This document shows positions 22,927 through 32,000 of a stretch of DNA of 33,266 nt, in pieces (position 1 is the stretch's first letter; the number at the start of each line of letters is the position of its first letter). The position numbers and the translations under genes were made by a program. Source of the stretch: an uncultured Prevotella sp. (GTDB lineage Bacteria; Bacteroidota; Bacteroidia; Bacteroidales; Bacteroidaceae); assembly GCA_900772835.1 (NCBI GenBank), contig CAAGSA010000036.1, forward strand, positions 1 through 33,266, read 5' to 3'. Below the pieces are notes generated by a model. It was not told the DNA's origin. It was given only the letters and a program-made list of their open reading frames with translations, and did no database searches.

Positions 22927-24738
22927 TTAATATCCGGGGTTCTGATACTCCTTGCCGTTTGTCAGTGCATCGGTGAATGATGTAGAGATCGGACGGAGTG
23001 CGTAGTTTGCGTCGAAATACTTGGCGAGGTCGGGGTGGGTCTCCTCAAGATAAGCCTTTGTCTTCAGCATTCCCGTGCGCTTCAGGTCGTAGAAGCGGCA
23101 GTACTCGCCGCAGAGCTCGCGTCCACGCTCGTCGAGCACGGTGCGTATGTCGGCTTTTCCGTTCAGCTCCTTTGCTCCGGCTCTTGTTCTCACTTTGTTG
23201 ATGTAGGCCATCGCGTTGTTTCCGCCGTTCAGGTAGATATCGAATTCTGCCGCCATCAGGTATACCTCTGCCATACGCATCATGAATGTGGCGTTAAGGT
23301 TGCCCAGACGCATCTTGCTCTCGTTCACTACGTAGTAGTTGCTGCTGTTGTGCTTGTTGAGCGAGGGGTAGAAGTAGCGGTACTGGTTTTCGTTTCCGGC
23401 AGCGTTCTTCATTATCACGTTGCGGTCGGCATCGTTGTATACGGCCTTGTAGTCAACCACGAGGTATGGTGCCTTCGCGCTGTTTGCCTTCTCTGTTTCG
23501 TAGTCGGCATCCTGCGGCATGATAATCTTGATGGCAGGCTGGCCCACGGCGATACGCTTTCCGCGCACCGATGCATCTTTGTCCCATGCGGCGAGGTCGG
23601 TCTCTGTCTTCCAGATGTATGCTATGTTTGCGTTCCATTCCGTTGTGAACGACTTGTGGAAACGCGGGTCAAGCGTGTTGTCGTTCTGCACGTAGAGGCT
23701 GATGAGGTGCTGTGTCGGCATAAACACACCCTGGTAGCTGCCTTCCCAAGTCTGGCGTGTCTTCACGTTGTCTTCGCGTGCTCCGAATTTGTTGAGCACG
23801 CAGAGGAACTTCTCGTCCATACGGTTGCACTTCTGTGCGCCGTTGCTTGAGCCGTGTCCGTCGGCACCTGAATACCAGCGGTGCTTCCACAGAGCCTCCT
23901 TGTTGGTCCAGTTGTTTGATTCCTTGAACACGTCATCGTAGCTTGCATACATATATGCGCCGTACTTGCTGCCGCCGTTCTCGCAGTCGCTGATGAGTTC
24001 CTTGGCAGCGTCCATACCCTTCTGCAGGTATTCGTCGGTGCCGTACTCCTTTGTCTGCAGGCAAGCCTTTGCGAGGAATCCGAGTGCAGCCTTCTTTGTA
24101 GGTGTGGTGCATGTGGCATCGGTACCCTTGTTCAGATACTTCGAAGCGAACTCGAGGTCGGGGATGATGATGTCCTTATAGATGGTCATGGCATCAGTGC
24201 GCACCGGCGAATAGTTTGCTGTGAGTCCGTCTTTCTCTGTGAGTAGGGTCATTCCACCGAACTGTTCCACTCCGTTGAAGTAGTAGATGGCTCTCATGAA
24301 GCGGGCCTGTGCGAGGATGTCGTTCAGCTCCTCTTCGGTGAAATTCGCCTTTGCTCTGTCTGCGTTTCTCAGCACTGCGTTGCATGAAGAGATGCCGTCG
24401 TAGATACTGTTCCACATAGAGTTTGTGTATGTAGTGTTGGGTGTTGCGCCGGCGTAGAACCAAAAGTACTGCTGGTATGCGTTGTCGTCGTTGGCGCGAT
24501 AGGTCCACAGGTCTGTGTCACCCTCGGTAAACTCCATGAATCCGTCGGTTCCGTACATCGTACGTTCCATTCCGAAGAAGCACTGGTTGAGCAGTTCCGT
24601 GTAGCCGTCCTTGGTGAGCGCCAGGTCATCAAGCTCGAAACCTGACGGGTTCTCCTCGTCGAGGCTGCAGGAAGCGAATCCGCCGCCCACGAGAGCGAGT
24701 GAGGAAGCTATGAATATATTTTTAAATAAACTTTTCAT
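22927..24738 (-). CDS. SusD-like glycan-binding lipoprotein
   Basis: 603 residues from the ATG at 24738; an ATG three codons earlier (24747) is also possible. SusD proteins form a lid over the SusC channel and capture glycans at the surface. The lipobox FASC gives Cys24, followed by the surface-export signal SLDEENPSGF. Helical TPR-like segments include EELNDILAQARFMRAIYYFNGVEQFGGMTLLTE, the hallmark of the RagB/SusD N-terminal domain, and near the end MRMAEVYLMAAEFDIYLNGGNNAMAYINKVRTRAGAKEL, LDERGRELCGEYCRFYDLKR and YQNPGY. The partner SusC gene ends 31 bp upstream. Probable ligand is pectin-derived, from the adjacent GH28 gene. Confidence 0.96.
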   Translation of the reverse strand: MKSLFKNIFIASSLALVGGGFASCSLDEENPSGFELDDLALTKDGYTELLNQCFFGMERTMYGTDGFMEFTEGDTDLWTYRANDDNAYQQYFWFYAGATPNTTYTNSMWNSIYDGISSCNAVLRNADRAKANFTEEELNDILAQARFMRAIYYFNGVEQFGGMTLLTEKDGLTANYSPVRTDAMTIYKDIIIPDLEFASKYLNKGTDATCTTPTKKAALGFLAKACLQTKEYGTDEYLQKGMDAAKELISDCENGGSKYGAYMYASYDDVFKESNNWTNKEALWKHRWYSGADGHGSSNGAQKCNRMDEKFLCVLNKFGAREDNVKTRQTWEGSYQGVFMPTQHLISLYVQNDNTLDPRFHKSFTTEWNANIAYIWKTETDLAAWDKDASVRGKRIAVGQPAIKIIMPQDADYETEKANSAKAPYLVVDYKAVYNDADRNVIMKNAAGNENQYRYFYPSLNKHNSSNYYVVNESKMRLGNLNATFMMRMAEVYLMAAEFDIYLNGGNNAMAYINKVRTRAGAKELNGKADIRTVLDERGRELCGEYCRFYDLKRTGMLKTKAYLEETHPDLAKYFDANYALRPISTSFTDALTNGKEYQNPGY

Positions 24739-24769
24739 AATTGTCATTTGTTTGATTTTAATTCTTTTA

Positions 24770-27700
24770 TCAGAATGTAACGTTCACGCCGAACACGAAC
24801 TGGCGGTATGTCGGGAATGCGTCAGAACCGTTTGTCTCCGGGTCTGTATCCTTCAGCTGCTTGTCCTTCACGATGATGAGTGGGTTGTATGCGGTGAAGT
24901 AGAAGCGCAGTTTCTCCATCAGTACCTTGCGTGATATCTCCTTCGGCAGTGTGTAGCCGAGTGTCACGTTCTTCAGTTTCACGAACGAACCGTCGCGGTA
25001 GTAGAGTGCCGAATACACTGTGCTCTGCTCGTCGCCGGAACCAGGACGTGGGTAGAATGCATTCTGGTTGTTCTCTGTCCAGTAGTCAGCACCAGAGATC
25101 TGGTTCTCTGTCAGTGAGTTCTTTGCGGTGAAGCGTCCGATGAGGTCGCTCTTGATGGTCTGTCCCAGACGTGCCATGATGAACACGGAGAGGTCGAAGC
25201 CCTTGAACGTGAAGCTGTTGTTGAGGCCGAGGATCCAGTTCGGGTTGAGGTGGCCGAGAATCTGTCGGTCGTCCTTGCCGTACTTGTGGATGCCGTTGTC
25301 GCCGTCCTTGTCGTTTGTTGCAACCTTGATGTAGCCCGGCTTAACGCCATACTGTGTCATCAGTTCTGCATCGTCGGTGGTCTTCCAGAGACCCTCATAC
25401 TTGTAGTCGTAGAACGACTTGATAGGCTGTCCCTCGAAGAGACCCTCTGCCAGGATGTCGCCGTCGGGCAGCTGGTCGATTTTCTCCTTGCTCCATGTCA
25501 TAGAGAGAGAGGTGTTCCAAGAGAAGTCCTTGGTGCGGAAGTTGTGGCTGTTGATGGTAGCCTCGAATCCGTGGTTGCTTGTCTTGGCGAGGTTCTGCCA
25601 CATGCTCAGCGGTGATCCCCATCCTGTGAATCCTCCTGTTACGGGCACCATACGCTTGAAGAGCAGTCCCTTAGTCTTCGTGGTGAAGTATTCGAGAGAA
25701 CCGTCGAGGCGTCCTCCCAGCACAGCGAAGTCGAGACCGAAGTTCCAGTTGTATGACTTCTCCCATCCGAGGTCAGCACTTGCCACCGTGCCTGTGTATT
25801 GTCCGAACGGAACGATCTTGCCGTCGACAGTCACACCTGAAGCAGTGTAAACGTATGGAGTAGTGCTTGTTGAGTATGCACCCATACCTCCGGAGTTTCC
25901 GGTCACACCGTAGCCCACGCGAAGCTTCAGGTTGTCGAGCCATCCCTTAGTGCTCTCCATGAACGCCTCGTCGCTGATGCGCCATGCCAGAGCCGCAGCG
26001 AAGAAGCTGTCCCACTTGTTTCCCTGTGAGAACCATGACACTCCATCCCAACGGTTGGAGAGGTTCAGCAGGTAGCGTCCCTTGTAAGAGTAGTTGAATC
26101 TCAGTGCGTACGACATCTTCTGTGTCTGAGAGTAGTCAGACTCGATGTGCTGTGACTTTGCTGAAGCCAGACGGTGGTAGAACCACTTGTCCATGTCCTG
26201 ACCGCTACCGCCTGTTACGTATGATTCGTTCTGTGCCTTCTGCCATGATGTCACGAAGGTTGCTCCGAAGTCGTGGTCCTTTGCTACGGTAATCTTGTAG
26301 TTCAGGATATTCTCCCACATGTATGAGTAAGCCTCTGCGTGCTTCACCTCAGCGTGTGGAGTTCCGGCGTATGTCGGACGGTTGGCGTTGCACTGTGCTC
26401 CCCAGTACAGCCCCTGGCGTGAGTTGCTCAGTGTTGCGCTCAGCTGCGAGCGGAAGCTCAGTCCCTTCACTGGTGTCAGTTCCAGATATCCTGTTGTATT
26501 GATGTATGTGGAGCGAGTGTTGTTTGCGTACTGCTCATTGATGTAGTCGCCGAGTGGAGAATACTGGCTGTTGATGAATTCGTGGCGGATAGATCCGTCC
26601 TCGTTGTAAGCATCGCCGAGCGGGAACGATGTGATAGCCTTCGTGAAGGTGTTCTTCACGCCGGCGTCGCGGTCGCGGTAGTTCAGGTTCGATGTGAATC
26701 CGAGCTTTGCCCACTTGAATATCTCCTGGTCGATGTTCAGTCGAATCTGGTACATGTCCTGCTGCTCGTTCTTCAGCAGACCCTTGTCCTGTGTGTACGA
26801 AAGAGCTGCGTATACTTTTGTCGATTTGCCTCCGGCGTTCACCGACATGGAGTATTTCTGTGTCGTGGCTGTTCTGCCTGAAGCCTCGTCCACCCAGTCA
26901 ATCCATTTTCCCTGCTCGTATGCGTCGAGATAGGTGGGGTTGTTGAAGATTACCGACATGTCGGTAGCCTCAATGCCATTCTTGTATTTGTATGCTTCCT
27001 TCTGGTAAGCCACCCACTCGTCGCCGGTCATTCCGTGCTTGTAGTTGGGGTTGCCGCTGAATCCGTAGTATGCGTCGAAGTTCACTGTAGCCTTGCCCTG
27101 CTTTCCGCGCTTGGTTGTGATCATAACCACACCGTTTGCTCCTGCAGAACCGTAGATGGCTGTCGACGATGCGTCTTTCAGCACGTCGATGGTCTCGATA
27201 TCGGCAGGGTTCACCTGGCTGTAGCTTCCCGGCACACCGTCGATGATGAAGAGCGGCTCGTTGCTACCGTAGATTGAGCGTGAGCCACGGAGCAGGATTT
27301 CCGGGCTGCTGCCTATCTGTCCTGATGTCACAGCGATGTCCATACCCGCAATCTTACCCTGCAGTGCTTCCATCGCGTTGCTTGTAGGTGCGAGTGTGAT
27401 GTCTTCGGCCTTGATGGATGTAACGGCTCCGGTGAGGTCGCGCTTCTTCTGCGTGCCGTAGCCTACCACTACCACGTCGTCGAGTCCCACCACGTCGGGT
27501 TCCATCTTCAGCGTCATCACTCCTCCCGTTGCCTTCACAGCCTTCTCCTTGTAGCCCGTGTATGAGAGCTTGATGGTTGAGCCTACGGGTGCATTTACGG
27601 TGAAGTTGCCGTCAAGGTCGGTCACTGTACCGTTCTTTGCTCCGCTCTGCGGGATAACGGTAACGCCAATCATCGGCTGTCCTGCCTCGTCGAGCACTGT

Positions 27701-27865
27701 GCCCTTTACCACTCCGCTCTGCTGTACGGCCTGTGGCGAAAGTGCAGTGCTGCCGTTGCCTGCTGCATTTGCTGCGGCCGGGCATAGCATTGCTGATGAC
27801 AGAGCAAGCGTGATGGACATCTTTTTCAGGCTTGTGCCTGAACAATACATCTTTCTTGTCTTCAT
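24770..27865 (-). CDS. SusC-like TonB-dependent transporter
   Basis: 1031 residues from the ATG at 27865; the signal peptide (about 1-35) excludes the upstream frame to 28033. It is an outer-membrane beta-barrel that imports oligosaccharides with TonB energy. Order of parts: CarboxypepD_reg-like domain (about 50-130, VKGTVLDEAGQPMIGVTV...GNFTVNAPVGS), TonB-box region DDVVVVGYGTQKKRDLTGAV, plug domain (AMEALQGKIAGMDI, LLRGSRSIYGSNEPLFIIDGVPG), then the barrel, ending in FVFGVNVTF with a terminal Phe, as for outer-membrane barrels. Promoter at 28248-28255 with a leader of about 370 nt. Length is usual for this family. Confidence 0.96.
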   Translation of the reverse strand: MKTRKMYCSGTSLKKMSITLALSSAMLCPAAANAAGNGSTALSPQAVQQSGVVKGTVLDEAGQPMIGVTVIPQSGAKNGTVTDLDGNFTVNAPVGSTIKLSYTGYKEKAVKATGGVMTLKMEPDVVGLDDVVVVGYGTQKKRDLTGAVTSIKAEDITLAPTSNAMEALQGKIAGMDIAVTSGQIGSSPEILLRGSRSIYGSNEPLFIIDGVPGSYSQVNPADIETIDVLKDASSTAIYGSAGANGVVMITTKRGKQGKATVNFDAYYGFSGNPNYKHGMTGDEWVAYQKEAYKYKNGIEATDMSVIFNNPTYLDAYEQGKWIDWVDEASGRTATTQKYSMSVNAGGKSTKVYAALSYTQDKGLLKNEQQDMYQIRLNIDQEIFKWAKLGFTSNLNYRDRDAGVKNTFTKAITSFPLGDAYNEDGSIRHEFINSQYSPLGDYINEQYANNTRSTYINTTGYLELTPVKGLSFRSQLSATLSNSRQGLYWGAQCNANRPTYAGTPHAEVKHAEAYSYMWENILNYKITVAKDHDFGATFVTSWQKAQNESYVTGGSGQDMDKWFYHRLASAKSQHIESDYSQTQKMSYALRFNYSYKGRYLLNLSNRWDGVSWFSQGNKWDSFFAAALAWRISDEAFMESTKGWLDNLKLRVGYGVTGNSGGMGAYSTSTTPYVYTASGVTVDGKIVPFGQYTGTVASADLGWEKSYNWNFGLDFAVLGGRLDGSLEYFTTKTKGLLFKRMVPVTGGFTGWGSPLSMWQNLAKTSNHGFEATINSHNFRTKDFSWNTSLSMTWSKEKIDQLPDGDILAEGLFEGQPIKSFYDYKYEGLWKTTDDAELMTQYGVKPGYIKVATNDKDGDNGIHKYGKDDRQILGHLNPNWILGLNNSFTFKGFDLSVFIMARLGQTIKSDLIGRFTAKNSLTENQISGADYWTENNQNAFYPRPGSGDEQSTVYSALYYRDGSFVKLKNVTLGYTLPKEISRKVLMEKLRFYFTAYNPLIIVKDKQLKDTDPETNGSDAFPTYRQFVFGVNVTF

Positions 27866-28247
27866 AAAAAAATAGATTTTGTAATTGTTTTTAATTGTAT
27901 TCCCGTTTTTCTGAATACACACATGCCTGTGTATACGACGACAGTGGTGGACACGCTGTGCGTGTTCTCCGCCAGGACTATGCCCCTGTATCTCCGATTT
28001 CGTAGTTTGACATTGTGTGTGTAATTTGTTCAACAGCAGTCCGCCGTTCTTTTAAGGTCTGATGTGCGTGATATGATTTTGCGGTCCTTTATATATACTA
28101 GGTATGCGTACGTAATATATAGCTCTCTTCCGCTCGGTCACTCCCGTGTCAGCCAGGAATGCGGCTCTCCCTCTTGTGTCTTTGCGTTTTAGAGGTCATA
28201 GTAAAGTTCGTTTACCGACACTTGAGAGGGAACGTAATAGTTTTCTG
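27866..28247 (-). other. long 5' leader of susC
   Basis: About 375 nt lie between the predicted start and the susC ATG, with no supported gene. It contains a perfect hairpin, GTAAA-GTTCG-TTTAC (28201-28215), inside an imperfect inverted repeat (28168-28180 with 28217-28231). Long leaders of this kind could carry RNA-level control. No known riboswitch recognised. Confidence 0.45.
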
Positions 28248-28255
28248 CAAAGATA
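28248..28255 (-). promoter_or_regulatory. -7 box of susC
   Basis: Minus strand TATCTTTG; no clear -33 TTTG upstream, consistent with an activator-dependent promoter. Confidence 0.5.
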
Positions 28256-28355
28256 GTCTATTTATTTAAAAAGATTGTTATATAACACCGAAAAATTATT
28301 GTTTTTTCTCCTTAAATCAAAGAATTATCATTTTGTCGCATTTTCTTACGCAAAA

Positions 28356-28433
28356 ATTCGGGTTCCGCAGTATCGCGCCGTGTGCTTCTTGCTGTTTTTT
28401 AAGCACTTGCGCCATACTCTGCGGAACCCGAAT
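28356..28433 (-). terminator. long hairpin after the GH28 gene
   Basis: Perfect 15-bp arms ATTCGGGTTCCGCAG (28356-28370) and its complement (28419-28433), with an inner stem GTGCTT/AAGCAC (28382-28387 with 28401-28406). Minus-strand reading gives a T-rich tail. The 48-nt loop is unusually large for an intrinsic terminator. Confidence 0.55.
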
Positions 28434-28474
28434 CTGATATCCGTTGTTGCCGTGCTGCTGCTGTGCGGCGGCGT

Positions 28475-29956
28475 TTATTGTCGGTTGATGACCACGTTCA
28501 CGTTCTCCTGCTTGATGCCCTTGCAGTATTTGAACTCTGCAGGCTTCTCTGCCGTGATGCTGATGTTCTTCAGGTTGATGTTCTCCACCGGCATTTCAGG
28601 CAGTCCGTTGAAGAACATTGCGCGGTGTGCGTTTTTGCACACTATGTCCTCGATGTATATGTTGCGGAAGCATGGCGTGGTCTCGTCCACGGGCATCGGC
28701 TTCACGTCCTCCGTCTTGTTCTTGCCTGCCGCCTTGGCTTCGGCTGCCGACATTCCGCCGTAGTACAGGTTGAAGATTACCGCTTCGGTGGGTATGTCGA
28801 ACATCGATATGTTCTTTATCCAGATGTTCTCCACGATTCCTCCTCTGCCTCGCTTGCTCTTGAAGCGCAGTCCCACGTCGGTGCCCAGGAACTGGCAGTT
28901 GCTCACACTGATGTTCTTCACTCCTCCGCTCATCTCGGAGCCGACCACGAATCCGCCGTGGCCCTTGAACACGGTGCATCCGTCGACGATAACGTTCTGG
29001 CAGGGGATTCCGCGCTTGCGTCCGTTTTCGTCCTTTCCGCTCTTGATGCAGATGCCGTCATCGCCCACGTCGAAGCGCGAGTTCACTATCAGCGTGTTCT
29101 TGCACGACTCCAGGTCGAGACCGTCGCCGTTCTGTGCGAAGCTCGGGTTGCGCACCTCCACGCCCTCGATGAGCACGTTCTCGCACATCAGCGGATGCAG
29201 GTTCCATGCCGGCGAGTTCTGGAATATCACACCGTTCAGCCACACGTTCTTGCAGCTGACGAGGTTCACCATCACCGGGCGCAGGAACACTTTGATGCTG
29301 TCCCACTGTGCCTCGGTCAGATTGCCCGTCGGCACGTTCATGTCTGCCATCATGTATCCCTTCCTGGCTCCCTCGGTAGGAATCCAGAATCCGTCGCGTA
29401 TGTACGCACCGCCCTTGGCTGTCACCTCCTTCCAGTAGCTTTCCGTCACCTTGTCGCGCTTCAGCGGGCGCCAGTGCTGTCCGTTTCCGTCCACCACTCC
29501 CTCGCCGGTAATCGCCACGTTGTGGGCACCGCGTGCCGAGATTGGCGACTGGCAGCGCCGTGTGTCGAGTCCCTCGAACACGGTTTCCACTATCGGATAG
29601 AGATTGTAGTCGGGCGAGAAGAGCAGTATCGCTCCCTTCTCCAAGTGCAGATTGATGTTGCTTTTCAGCACGATGGGTCCCGTGAACCACACTCCCTGCG
29701 GCACCACCACCTTTCCGCCGCCCTTCTGCGCTGTCTGGTCGATGGCTTTCTGTATCGCTGCCGTGCATAGCGTGGTGCCGTCGCCCTTGGCTCCGAAGTC
29801 AGCCACGCTGGCTGTGCGGTCGGGGAACGAAGGCCTTTCCACCCTGTCCATCTTGAACGGCAGGTTTTCGTAGAGCTTGCTGTAGGGATAGTCCTGCGCA
29901 ATGGCGCCGAGCGCGGTGCACACCAGTGCAACCGCCAATGTAAGTAATTTCTTCAT
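28475..29956 (-). CDS. GH28 polygalacturonase-type glycoside hydrolase
   Basis: 493 residues from the ATG at 29956; the signal peptide (about 1-21, ends AIAQ) excludes the frame from 30022. GH28 enzymes hydrolyse alpha-1,4 bonds of galacturonan by an inverting mechanism in a right-handed beta-helix. Catalytic pieces are all present: NGDGLD (Asp278, Asp281), GDDG (Asp299, Asp300), GHG (His333) and RFK (Arg364, Lys366). Endo or exo action cannot be told from sequence alone, though the spacing resembles Bacteroides exo-type members. It lies upstream of susC on the same strand, with its own terminator-like hairpin, so it may be a separate unit of the same locus. It points to pectin as the substrate. 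Confidence 0.94.
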   Translation of the reverse strand: MKKLLTLAVALVCTALGAIAQDYPYSKLYENLPFKMDRVERPSFPDRTASVADFGAKGDGTTLCTAAIQKAIDQTAQKGGGKVVVPQGVWFTGPIVLKSNINLHLEKGAILLFSPDYNLYPIVETVFEGLDTRRCQSPISARGAHNVAITGEGVVDGNGQHWRPLKRDKVTESYWKEVTAKGGAYIRDGFWIPTEGARKGYMMADMNVPTGNLTEAQWDSIKVFLRPVMVNLVSCKNVWLNGVIFQNSPAWNLHPLMCENVLIEGVEVRNPSFAQNGDGLDLESCKNTLIVNSRFDVGDDGICIKSGKDENGRKRGIPCQNVIVDGCTVFKGHGGFVVGSEMSGGVKNISVSNCQFLGTDVGLRFKSKRGRGGIVENIWIKNISMFDIPTEAVIFNLYYGGMSAAEAKAAGKNKTEDVKPMPVDETTPCFRNIYIEDIVCKNAHRAMFFNGLPEMPVENINLKNISITAEKPAEFKYCKGIKQENVNVVINRQ

Positions 29957-29997
29957 TTTTGATATAGGTTTTAGATGTATAGATTTGTTTTCGGCTA

Positions 29998-30005
29998 CAA
30001 ATATA
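29998..30005 (-). promoter_or_regulatory. -7-like box close to the GH28 gene
   Basis: Minus strand TATATTTG, 42 bp before the ATG, but with no -33 element. The box at 30222-30229 is an alternative. Confidence 0.4.
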
Positions 30006-30066
30006 CGGAATTTTGCCGACATACGGCATACTCCTCCCTAAAAATAAATCCTCCGGAAGATAAAAC

Positions 30067-30105
30067 CCCCGGCAGTGCCGCCTCTTGTGGAGTGGTCTGC
30101 CGGGG
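30067..30105. other. GC-rich hairpin in the GH28 upstream region
   Basis: CCCCGGCAG (30067-30075) and CTGCCGGGG (30097-30105) pair perfectly over 9 bp. If transcription starts at 30222, this lies in the GH28 leader; it could also act as a terminator. No gene is found in 29957-30658; the other contents of this stretch are listed separately. Confidence 0.5.
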
Positions 30106-30221
30106 AGCCCCAATTTTGTTATGTTACATTGTTTAGTTGGGTCTGTTCCCAGTTCTGTGAAGGTCCTTTATATCGTATTTTTGGTTGGTCCGGCATCTCT
30201 CGCCGTATCATTTATGTTTTG

Positions 30222-30229
30222 CAAATATA
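30222..30229 (-). promoter_or_regulatory. upstream -7 box, alternative GH28 promoter
   Basis: Minus strand TATATTTG with a TTGC at the -33 position after 19 bp. The three direct repeats at 30272-30323 lie directly upstream, as an activator site would. The leader would be about 260 nt. Confidence 0.4.
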
Positions 30230-30271
30230 GCGTATTTGCCCCGAATCCGCAACCCCACATCTTGCCGGAAC

Positions 30272-30323
30272 GGCTCAAACGGCTCTCCCGGCGGTTCAAA
30301 CGGTCGAAATTCGGGTTCAAACG
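30272..30323. promoter_or_regulatory. three direct repeats with 21-bp spacing
   Basis: GGCTCAAACG (30272-30281), GGTTCAAACG (30293-30302) and GGTTCAAACG (30314-30323) start exactly 21 bp apart. Read on the minus strand they are CGTTTGARCC. They sit about 20-75 bp upstream of the -33 region of the box at 30222-30229. Such phased direct repeats are typical of AraC-type activator sites. Confidence 0.5.
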
Positions 30324-30541
30324 TCGAAAAAAGTTTTCCCCCTCCCCATCCTTCTCCTCTGCCCGCTCCCTGCCCGGAATCCCCCTTCCGGCAGGCTCCG
30401 GAGGGGCAGACAGGGACAGATAAAGCCGTTTGGATGCCGTTATTGCCACTTCGGGTTTGAAAAACCGGGGATTAAGGGCATGGGGAGCCTAATATATGTC
30501 AAAAATAAGGGTGCCGTGGCAAGAAATAAAACTCCGTTGTC

Positions 30542-30572
30542 TTGGGCATCCAAATAAAAAGTGGTAACTTTG
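30542..30572 (+). promoter_or_regulatory. promoter of the aldolase gene
   Basis: TTG (30542-30544), 20 bp, TAACTTTG (30565-30572). The leader would be about 80 nt. Confidence 0.55.
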
Positions 30573-30658
30573 CCATTAGTTATGCGGCGAGCGAAGCTGC
30601 GGCTGCTGACTTGATGATTCAATAGGCAGAGATAAATTAAACTAATAAAGTTATTACT

Positions 30659-31669
30659 ATGGTAAGTTACAAAGATTTGGGCTTGGTAAACACCCGTGAG
30701 ATGTTTAAAAGAGCCATCGACGGCGGTTACGCCATTCCGGCATTCAACTTCAACAACATGGAACAGCTGCAGGCTATCATCAAGGCTTCTTCCGAAGAGA
30801 AGTCTCCTGTTATCCTCCAGGTTTCAAAGGGTGCGCGCAACTACGCCAACCCTACATTGCTGCGCTACATGGCACAGGGTGCCGTAGAGTATGCAAAGGA
30901 GCTGGGATGCAAGCATCCTGAGATTGTGCTGCACCTCGACCACGGCGACAGCTTCGAGATTTGCAAGAGCTGCGTAGACCTCGGTTTCTCATCAGTGATG
31001 ATCGACGGTTCCGCTCTTCCTTACGACGAGAACGTTGCCCTGACAAAGAAGGTGGTAGAGTATGCTCATCAGTTCGATGTTACTGTTGAGGGTGAGCTCG
31101 GCGTGCTTGCAGGTGTAGAGGACGAGGTCGCTTCTGAGGTTTCACACTACACGAAGCCAGAGGAAGTTATCGACTTCACCACAAAGACCGGCGTTGACTC
31201 TCTGGCAATCTCTATCGGTACAAGCCATGGTGCATACAAGTTCAAGCCGGAGCAGTGCACACGCGACCCGAAGACAGGTCGTCTGGTTCCTCCTCCATTG
31301 GCATTCGACGTGCTCGACGAGATCATGAAGAAGCTCCCTGGCTTCCCAATCGTGCTGCACGGTTCATCTTCCGTTCCGCAGGAGTATGTTGACATAATCA
31401 ACGCCAACGGCGGCAAGCTGCCCGATGCAGTGGGTATCCCTGAGGAGCAGCTGCGCAAGGCTGCCAAGAGCGCCGTATGCAAGATCAATATCGACTCCGA
31501 TTCACGTCTCGCCTTCACCGCTGCTGTCCGCAAGGTGTTCACCGAGAAGCCGGCAGAGTTCGACCCGCGCAAGTACTGCGGACCTGCCCGCGACCTGATG
31601 GAGCAGATGTACAAGCACAAGATTATCGACGTGCTCGGCAGCGACAACAAGCTCGCCCAGCTCGACTAA
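30659..31669 (+). CDS. fba: class II fructose-bisphosphate aldolase
   Basis: 336 residues. Cleaves fructose 1,6-bisphosphate into DHAP and glyceraldehyde 3-phosphate, zinc-dependent, in cytoplasmic glycolysis and gluconeogenesis. Family motifs: IPAFNFNNMEQ (about 26-36), LHLDHGDS (catalytic Asp and zinc His), VEGELGVLAGVEDE, ISIGTSHGAYK (zinc His), VLHGSSSVP (zinc His) and INIDSDSRLAF (phosphate site). Short YTDP-type loops that mark other class II members differ, so a related tagatose-bisphosphate aldolase is the only serious alternative. T-ending codons and C-rich optimal codons resemble those of gdhA, suggesting high expression. Own promoter and a strong terminator make it a single unit. 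Confidence 0.94.
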   Translation: MVSYKDLGLVNTREMFKRAIDGGYAIPAFNFNNMEQLQAIIKASSEEKSPVILQVSKGARNYANPTLLRYMAQGAVEYAKELGCKHPEIVLHLDHGDSFEICKSCVDLGFSSVMIDGSALPYDENVALTKKVVEYAHQFDVTVEGELGVLAGVEDEVASEVSHYTKPEEVIDFTTKTGVDSLAISIGTSHGAYKFKPEQCTRDPKTGRLVPPPLAFDVLDEIMKKLPGFPIVLHGSSSVPQEYVDIINANGGKLPDAVGIPEEQLRKAAKSAVCKINIDSDSRLAFTAAVRKVFTEKPAEFDPRKYCGPARDLMEQMYKHKIIDVLGSDNKLAQLD

Positions 31670-31715
31670 GCAAGCCGTTCCTCTCCTTCGGGGGGAAGGC
31701 ATAAAAGACAACCGG

Positions 31716-31745
31716 CGCCCTGCCTGCATCATTGCAGGCAGGGCG
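31716..31745 (+). terminator. terminator of the aldolase gene
   Basis: CGCCCTGCCTGCA (31716-31728) and its exact complement (31733-31745) pair over 13 bp with loop TCAT. Confidence 0.85.
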
Positions 31746-31786
31746 TCTGCTTTAATTCATTATCCATTAAATTTTTTCAGTCAAGA

Positions 31787-31921
31787 ATTCCAGAATTAGA
31801 GAATGCAATCATTATCTTGGAATTGAGAAGTTTCAGAATATGGTGCAAACAGCATTGTCGCATTCCATTCCTGCAAAATCTCACCAATTCCGCGACACGT
31901 GCCATTCTCTGATTCTGAAAT
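31787..31921. repeat. long imperfect palindrome
   Basis: Arms 31787-31806 and 31902-31921 match about 17 of 20 positions when one is reversed and complemented. A second pair inside, GGAATTG (31819-31825) with CAATTCC (31885-31891), is symmetrically placed. The 135-bp unit resembles a small palindromic element. No gene lies in 31670-32184. Confidence 0.5.
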
Positions 31922-32000
31922 CCTTGAAAAATAAATCAATGAACGGTTGATGAATCAGTGGATAATTGGCACCGGTGCAATACTCGTAATCCGTTAATGC

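Noticed and set aside
28463..29770. A 435-codon plus-strand frame opposite the GH28 gene
   Set aside because: The minus frame carries all GH28 catalytic motifs; the plus frame is a compositional shadow.
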